Part shown: in pieces, positions 59,779 to 64,000 of the stretch
How the letters are laid out: each line of letters opens with the position of its first letter
Numbering within the stretch: the stretch's first letter is position 1
DNA from: CAVSRC01 sp963785065
GTDB lineage: Bacteria > Pseudomonadota > Alphaproteobacteria > Rhizobiales > Kaistiaceae
Direction of reading: 5' to 3'
DNA: 64,000 bases
NCBI GenBank assembly: GCA_963785065.1
Contig: CAWATX010000004.1
Location: 930,001 to 994,000 of the forward strand
The notes under the pieces: model-generated
The model's database searches: none
What the model was told of the DNA's origin: nothing
Seen by the model: the letters and a program-made list of their open reading frames with translations, nothing else
Position numbers and translations under genes: made by a program

Positions 59779-60686
59779 CCAACACAACAGCCGCCCTGCC
59801 CGCCGGCAACGAGATCGCACAAGGCCCGAAACCGCGGCGCGTGTCGCCGGCGCGCATGGGCGTCTACGGATTCCTGATCATCGCGGCGCTGTTCTTCCTC
59901 TTCCCGCTCTACGTCATGGTGGTGACGTCGCTGAAGACGATGCCGGAGATCCGCCTCGGCCACCTGTTCAATTTTCCTGACATCTGGACCATCCAGCCGT
60001 GGATCGATGCCTGGCTGCACGCTTGCACGGGCCTGGCCTGCAACGGGCTGCATCCCGGCTTCTGGAATTCGGTGAAGATCACGGTGCCCAGCGTGATCGT
60101 GTCGATCGTCATAGCGTCCATCAACGGCTATGCTCTGTCGTTCTGGCGCTACAAGTTCTCCAACCTCTTCTTCCTGCTGTTGGTTTTCGGCGCCTTCGTG
60201 CCCTACCAGGTGGTGATCTATCCGCTGATCATCGCGCTCAGGGAGATCCACCTGTTCGCAACTCTGCCCGGCATCATCGTCATCCATACCATCTTCGGCA
60301 TGCCGATCATGACGATCCTGTTCCGCAACTACTATGCGTCGGTGCCGATCGAGCTTTTCAAGGCGGCGCGCGTCGACGGGGCGGGCTTCTGGCAGATCTT
60401 CTTCCGCATCATGGTGCCGATGTCAGTGCCGATCACCGTGGTGGCGGTCATCCTCCAGGTCACCGGCATCTGGAACGACTTCCTGTTCGGCGTGGTCTTC
60501 GCCGGCCGCGCCAACTGGCCGATGACGGTGCAGCTCAACAACATCGTCAACTCGACCACCGGTGTGCGGGAGTACAACGTCAACATGGCGGCCACGATCC
60601 TGACTGCGGCCGTCCCTCTCATCGTCTATTTCGTCTCCGGACGATGGTTCGTGCGCGGCATCGCGGCCGGCGCCGTCAAGGGATAG
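59775..60686 (+). CDS. Sugar ABC transporter permease, MalG type
   Basis: 303 residues. MGVYGFLIIAALFFLFPLYV forms helix 1; EAA loop ELFKAARVDGAGFWQIFFRI; C-terminus VSGRWFVRGIAAGAVKG. A short insert with two Cys (LHACTGLACNGLHP) lies in the first periplasmic loop and could form a disulphide, a feature of GtsC-type permeases. Four bases before the ATPase gene. Confidence 0.92.
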   Translation: MTNTTAALPAGNEIAQGPKPRRVSPARMGVYGFLIIAALFFLFPLYVMVVTSLKTMPEIRLGHLFNFPDIWTIQPWIDAWLHACTGLACNGLHPGFWNSVKITVPSVIVSIVIASINGYALSFWRYKFSNLFFLLLVFGAFVPYQVVIYPLIIALREIHLFATLPGIIVIHTIFGMPIMTILFRNYYASVPIELFKAARVDGAGFWQIFFRIMVPMSVPITVVAVILQVTGIWNDFLFGVVFAGRANWPMTVQLNNIVNSTTGVREYNVNMAATILTAAVPLIVYFVSGRWFVRGIAAGAVKG

Positions 60687-60690
60687 GACA

Positions 60691-61776
60691 ATGACCAGCG
60701 TCTCGATCAAGAAGCTCGGCGTCTCGTTCGGCCATCTCGATGTCCTGCGCGATCTCGACCTCGATGTGGAGGAAGGCGAATTCGTCGTTTTGCTGGGGCC
60801 TTCCGGCTGCGGCAAGTCTACTCTGCTCAACGCCGTCGCCGGTCTGCTCGACATCAACGCCGGCCAGGTGTGGATCGACGGCAAGAACGTCACGTGGGAA
60901 GAGCCCAAGGACCGCGGCATCGGCATGGTGTTCCAGTCCTATGCGCTCTATCCGCGCATGACCGTTAAGGGCAACCTGACCTTCGGGCTGCAGGTGGCGC
61001 GCGTGCCCAAGGACGAGATCGACAAGCGCGTCCAGCGCGTCGCGGCGCTCCTGCAGATCGAGCCGCTGCTCAACCGCAAGCCGTCGGAGCTTTCGGGCGG
61101 CCAGCGCCAACGCGTGGCCATCGGGCGGGCGCTGGTGCGCGAGGCGGACGTCTTCCTGTTCGACGAGCCGCTCTCCAATCTCGACGCCAAGCTGAGGACG
61201 GAGCTGCGTGTCGAGCTGAAGAAGCTGCACATGAAGCTCGGCTCGACCATGATCTACGTGACCCACGACCAGATCGAGGCGCTGACGCTCGCCGACCGCG
61301 TTGCGGTCATGCATGGCGGCGTCATCCAACAGTTGGCGACGCCCAAGGAAATCTACCAACGCCCGCTCAACCTCTTCGTGGCCGGCTTCGTCGGCTCACC
61401 GGCGATGAACTTCGTCAGTGGGGAGATCAGAGTGAACAGCGATCCGATGCTGGTGTGCAACGACGGCGTTGCCATCAACCTCGCTGGCTACAATTTTGCC
61501 AAACCGCCGGTCAGTGGCCGCAAGGCCGTGCTCGGGATCCGGCCGGAGCAGATCCATATCGAGGAGAAGCTGGAGGCCTCGACCGCGCTTCCCCTCGAAC
61601 TGAACCTGGTCGAACCGATGGGCGCCGACAGCCTGCTGTGGGGCAACATCGGCCAGGAGACCGTGTCCATCCGCGTCGGCCCGGACGACAACCACCGCAT
61701 CGGCGAAAAGGTCGATGTATATTTCCAGCCGAGCATGGCATCCGTTTTCGATGAACAAAGCGGTGCCCGCCTTTGA
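60691..61776 (+). CDS. Sugar ABC transporter ATPase, MalK/UgpC type
   Basis: 361 residues. Walker A GPSGCGKSTLLNAVAG, signature LSGGQRQRVAIGRALVREAD, Walker B FLFDEPLSNLD, switch His YVTHDQIEALTLADR, and a C-terminal MalK regulatory (OB/TOBE) domain from about 240 (VLGIRPEQIHIEEKLEAS). It energises the local transporter. Because the MalF/MalG-type transporter at 27-30 kb lacks an ATPase, this one may serve both, as shared ATPases of this type are known. Confidence 0.94.
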   Translation: MTSVSIKKLGVSFGHLDVLRDLDLDVEEGEFVVLLGPSGCGKSTLLNAVAGLLDINAGQVWIDGKNVTWEEPKDRGIGMVFQSYALYPRMTVKGNLTFGLQVARVPKDEIDKRVQRVAALLQIEPLLNRKPSELSGGQRQRVAIGRALVREADVFLFDEPLSNLDAKLRTELRVELKKLHMKLGSTMIYVTHDQIEALTLADRVAVMHGGVIQQLATPKEIYQRPLNLFVAGFVGSPAMNFVSGEIRVNSDPMLVCNDGVAINLAGYNFAKPPVSGRKAVLGIRPEQIHIEEKLEASTALPLELNLVEPMGADSLLWGNIGQETVSIRVGPDDNHRIGEKVDVYFQPSMASVFDEQSGARL

Positions 61777-61804
61777 CGGCTGCCTCCCTCAAGAAAGCAC
61801 CTCC

Positions 61805-62569
61805 ATGTCCAACTACCGGATTTCCTTCCAGCTCTATAGTGCGCGCAATTTCCCCCCGATCGAGACACACCTGGAGACGCTTGCCGCGATCGGCTTCGAC
61901 GCGGTCGAGCCCTTCGGCGGCGCCTACAAGGCGGACCCGAAGGCGCTGCGTGCCAAATGCGACGCCCTCGGCCTCGCAATCCCCACTTGCCACATGCCGC
62001 TTGCCGACCTCGACGCGGACCGGGCCGGCGTGATCGACACGGCGAAGATCCTCGGCCTGGAGACGGTGATCGTGCCGGCGGTGCCGCGGGAAGAGCGCAC
62101 CAAGGACGTTGCCGGCTGGCAGGCGCTCGGCGCCAAGCTGCAGGACCACGCGGCCGCGCTGAAAGAGGCCGGACTCGGGCTCGCCTGGCACAATCACAAC
62201 TTCGAATACGTGACGCTCGCCGACGGCTCGCGGCCGATCAAGCACCTGCTCGCCGGCGGCGACGTCAAATGGGAGGCCGATCTCGGCTGGGTCGCCCGTG
62301 GCGGCGCCGACATCGCCACCGAGCTCAAGACGTTCAACGGCAAGATCGCGGCCTTCCACATCAAGGATGTGGCGCCGGCAGGCGTCACCAAGGACGACGG
62401 CTGGACCGACATCGGCGCCGGCACGCTTGATTGGACGGCGCTGTGGCCAGCGATCGCGGCGGCCGGCACTGACCTGCTCGTCTTCGAGCACGACGCGCCG
62501 TCCGACTGGCAGTCGTTCGCGCGCAATTCCTACAAGTTCGTTGCCGACCTGATCGGCCGGAAGGGCTGA
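61805..62569 (+). CDS. Sugar phosphate isomerase/epimerase (xylose-isomerase-like TIM barrel)
   Basis: 254 residues, AP-endonuclease-2 fold. Metal-site residues visible: E in FDAVEPFGGAY, H in LAWHNHNFEYV, D in VKWEADLGWVA, H in IAAFHIKDVAP and E in LLVFEHDAPSD. ATG at 61805, with a weak ribosome binding site. It follows the ATPase by 28 bases and precedes the oxidoreductase by 4, so it belongs to the operon. The exact isomerisation is unknown; keto-inositol or 3-keto-sugar chemistry is common for such pairs. Confidence 0.87.
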   Translation: MSNYRISFQLYSARNFPPIETHLETLAAIGFDAVEPFGGAYKADPKALRAKCDALGLAIPTCHMPLADLDADRAGVIDTAKILGLETVIVPAVPREERTKDVAGWQALGAKLQDHAAALKEAGLGLAWHNHNFEYVTLADGSRPIKHLLAGGDVKWEADLGWVARGGADIATELKTFNGKIAAFHIKDVAPAGVTKDDGWTDIGAGTLDWTALWPAIAAAGTDLLVFEHDAPSDWQSFARNSYKFVADLIGRKG

Positions 62570-62573
62570 TCCC

Positions 62574-63740
62574 ATGGCCAAAGAAACGGCAATCGGCATC
62601 ATCGGATGCGGCGTCATCTCGGAAACCTATTTCCGGCTGGCGCCTTCGTTCCGCGGGCTCAAGATCGTCGCCTGCGCCGACGTGGTGCCGGCGGCGGCCA
62701 AGGCGCGCGCCGAGCAATACGGCGTCACCGCCGTGTCGGTCGACGAGATGCTGAAGAGCGACGAGATCGAGGTAGTGATCAACCTCACCATTCCCTCGGC
62801 GCATTACGACGTGACCAAATCGATCCTGTCGGCAGGCAAGCACGCCTATTCGGAGAAACCGCTGGCGCTCAGCGCCAGGGAGGCCGGGAAGCTGGTGGCC
62901 GAGGCCGACAAGCGCGGTCTCAAGCTCGGCTGCGCGCCCGACACCTTCCTTGGCGGGGGCGGCCAGACGGCGCGTCGGCTGATCGACAAGGGCACCATCG
63001 GCAAGGTGGTCTCCGGCACCGCTCATGTGCTCAGCCACGGCATGGAGCACTGGCACCCCAATCCCGGCTTCTTCTTCCAGCCGGGCGCCGGGCCGATGCT
63101 CGACCTCGGCCCCTATTACGTGACCGCGCTGGTCAACCTGCTGGGGCCGGTGAAGACCGTGGCCGCCATGGCGACCTCGGGCTTCAGTCATCGCCTGGTG
63201 ACGGCCGAAGGGCCGATGCAGGGCAAGAAGGTCAAGGTGACCACGCCGACGACCATCAACGCCATGCTCGAATTCCATTCCGGTGCCGAGGTCACTATCG
63301 CGACAAGCTGGGACGTGTGGAAACACGGCCACGCCAATCCGATCGAGCTCTACGGTACTGAGGGCTCGATGCTGGTGCCTGATCCCAATTTCTTCGGCGG
63401 CACGGTCTTCCATTCCGAGCGTGGCGGCGACTATCAGGAAACTGACGCGGCGCTGGCGCCGTTCGGCGCGTTCAACTATCAGGGCCGGCCGGGCACCCCG
63501 ATGCGCTCGAACTACCGCATGCTCGGCGTCGCCGATCTCATCGACGCGGCGCGCCACAAGCGCGAGCCGCGGTGCTCCGGGCGGCTGGCGGCGCACGTTC
63601 TAGAGGTGATGGAATCGACGCTCCTCTCGGCGGCGATGCGTAAGTTCGTGACGCTCAAGACGGAGATCGAGCGGCCGAAGCCGCTGCGCGAGGCGGACGC
63701 CAAACGCCTGGCGGTGGCGGAGGTGCTTGCCGCATCCTGA
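62574..63740 (+). CDS. Gfo/Idh/MocA-family oxidoreductase
   Basis: 388 residues. Rossmann start IGIIGCGVISETYFRLAPSF, cofactor motif EKPLALSAREAGKLV with the conserved Lys, and active-site region PGAGPMLDLGPYYVTALVNL with Asp and Tyr. Last gene of the operon, ending before a strong terminator. Likely oxidises a sugar, sugar acid or inositol to a keto form used by the neighbouring isomerase-like enzyme. Confidence 0.9.
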   Translation: MAKETAIGIIGCGVISETYFRLAPSFRGLKIVACADVVPAAAKARAEQYGVTAVSVDEMLKSDEIEVVINLTIPSAHYDVTKSILSAGKHAYSEKPLALSAREAGKLVAEADKRGLKLGCAPDTFLGGGGQTARRLIDKGTIGKVVSGTAHVLSHGMEHWHPNPGFFFQPGAGPMLDLGPYYVTALVNLLGPVKTVAAMATSGFSHRLVTAEGPMQGKKVKVTTPTTINAMLEFHSGAEVTIATSWDVWKHGHANPIELYGTEGSMLVPDPNFFGGTVFHSERGGDYQETDAALAPFGAFNYQGRPGTPMRSNYRMLGVADLIDAARHKREPRCSGRLAAHVLEVMESTLLSAAMRKFVTLKTEIERPKPLREADAKRLAVAEVLAAS

Positions 63741-63760
63741 CGTACCACGTGGCTGCACGT

Positions 63761-63804
63761 GAGGAGCCCATCCCCCGGACGGGGGATGGGCTCCTCTCGT
63801 TTTC
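63761..63804 (+). terminator. Strong intrinsic terminator
   Basis: A perfect 16-pair stem (63761-63776 with 63781-63796) with a GGAC loop, then TCGTTTTC. It ends the plus-strand sugar operon and lies just before the convergent cydX gene, whose transcript would meet it from the other side but without a T-run. Confidence 0.85.
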
Positions 63805-63828
63805 AGGAACAATCCTGCAAGGGCTCCG

Positions 63829-63954
63829 TCAGGAGCTCTTGTCGTTTCCCGATTCGATGAAACGCCGGTCGTCCTGCATCTCAAGCCACATGGCGTTGAC
63901 GACGGCGAAGATGGCTGCCAGCGGCAAACCGAGGATCCAGGCGAAGTACCACAT
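63829..63954 (-). CDS. cydX: Cytochrome bd oxidase small subunit CydX
   Basis: 41-residue single-span protein starting MWYFAWILGLPLAAIFAVV and continuing NAMWLEM, the CydX/YbgT signature. GGAGGG stands about 8 bases before the ATG. It begins 14 bases after the cydB stop on the same strand, as in other cydABX operons. It stabilises the high-affinity oxidase in the inner membrane. Its small size makes it easy to miss in gene calling. Confidence 0.93.
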   Translation of the reverse strand: MWYFAWILGLPLAAIFAVVNAMWLEMQDDRRFIESGNDKSS

Positions 63955-63968
63955 ATCCTTTTCCCTCC

Positions 63969-64000
63969 TCAGTAAACGACGTCGCTGGCGTCGGTGACGC
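63969..64000 (-). CDS. cydB: Cytochrome bd oxidase subunit II, C-terminal end (partial)
   Basis: Only the last nine full codons (VTDASDVVY, then TGA) are in the window. Assigned by position directly upstream of cydX and by the Tyr at the C-terminus common in CydB. The rest lies beyond the window. Confidence 0.7.
   Translation of the reverse strand, partial: VTDASDVVY

Noticed and set aside
1..64000. CRISPR arrays, insertion sequences, tRNA/rRNA genes, attachment sites
   Set aside because: None seen: no regularly spaced direct repeats, no transposase or integrase motifs, no tRNA T-arm in a foldable setting.

Overview
The window looks like chromosomal DNA of a high-GC alphaproteobacterium, probably order Hyphomicrobiales (Rhizobiales). 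Evidence: dense GC-rich coding, fused HldE, FeoAB, the UbiTUV set, a cydX/cydB end, many solute-binding-protein ABC transporters, and FnrL/FixK-type TTGA-N6-TCAA boxes. I see no rRNA, tRNA, CRISPR array, insertion sequence or phage gene. The lineage is inferred from gene content, not from a marker gene.

Region 1 (1-16.5 kb) is amino-acid and envelope functions. It holds an asparaginase/aminotransferase pair, a periplasmic FAS1 protein next to a SigK/RskA-like ECF sigma and anti-sigma pair, and two unrelated RND efflux operons (MFP + permease, neither with an outer-membrane factor). The second RND operon is followed on the same strand by an ECF sigma factor, a single-span membrane protein and a periplasmic metal-sensor-like protein, an arrangement that resembles CnrH/CnrY/CnrX. 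A secreted alpha/beta-hydrolase-like protein and hldE follow.

Region 2 (18-41 kb, almost all minus strand) is a plant-cell-wall arabinose/xylose locus. It encodes GH51, GH39 and GH127 enzymes, a complete Opp/Dpp-type five-gene transporter, a MalF/MalG-type transporter without its own ATPase, a LacI regulator, an ArsR-type regulator with a large C-terminal domain, an aldo-keto reductase, an IlvD/Edd sugar-acid dehydratase with a GntR regulator, a MetE-like methyltransferase and a frameshifted ketopantoate-reductase-like gene. Extracellular oligosaccharides would be imported whole, trimmed in the cytoplasm and oxidised through sugar acids.

Region 3 (41-54 kb, plus strand) holds a COG4280-type membrane protein, a GH2 glycosidase, a serine hydrolase, a CYTH-CHAD protein, feoAB, a PiT-family permease and ubiT-ubiU-ubiV (oxygen-independent ubiquinone hydroxylation). 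FNR-type boxes precede feoA and ubiT, and the window ends in a cytochrome bd operon (cydX plus the end of cydB). Together these indicate life with periods of low oxygen.

Region 4 (54-64 kb) is a second sugar or sugar-acid island: a GntR-type regulator with two DNA-binding domains, a zinc dehydrogenase, a LacI regulator with a clear palindromic operator over the divergent promoter, a complete MalEFGK-type ABC transporter, a sugar-phosphate isomerase-like protein and a Gfo/Idh/MocA oxidoreductase, closed by a strong hairpin terminator. The transporter mRNA appears to have a long, foldable 5' leader.
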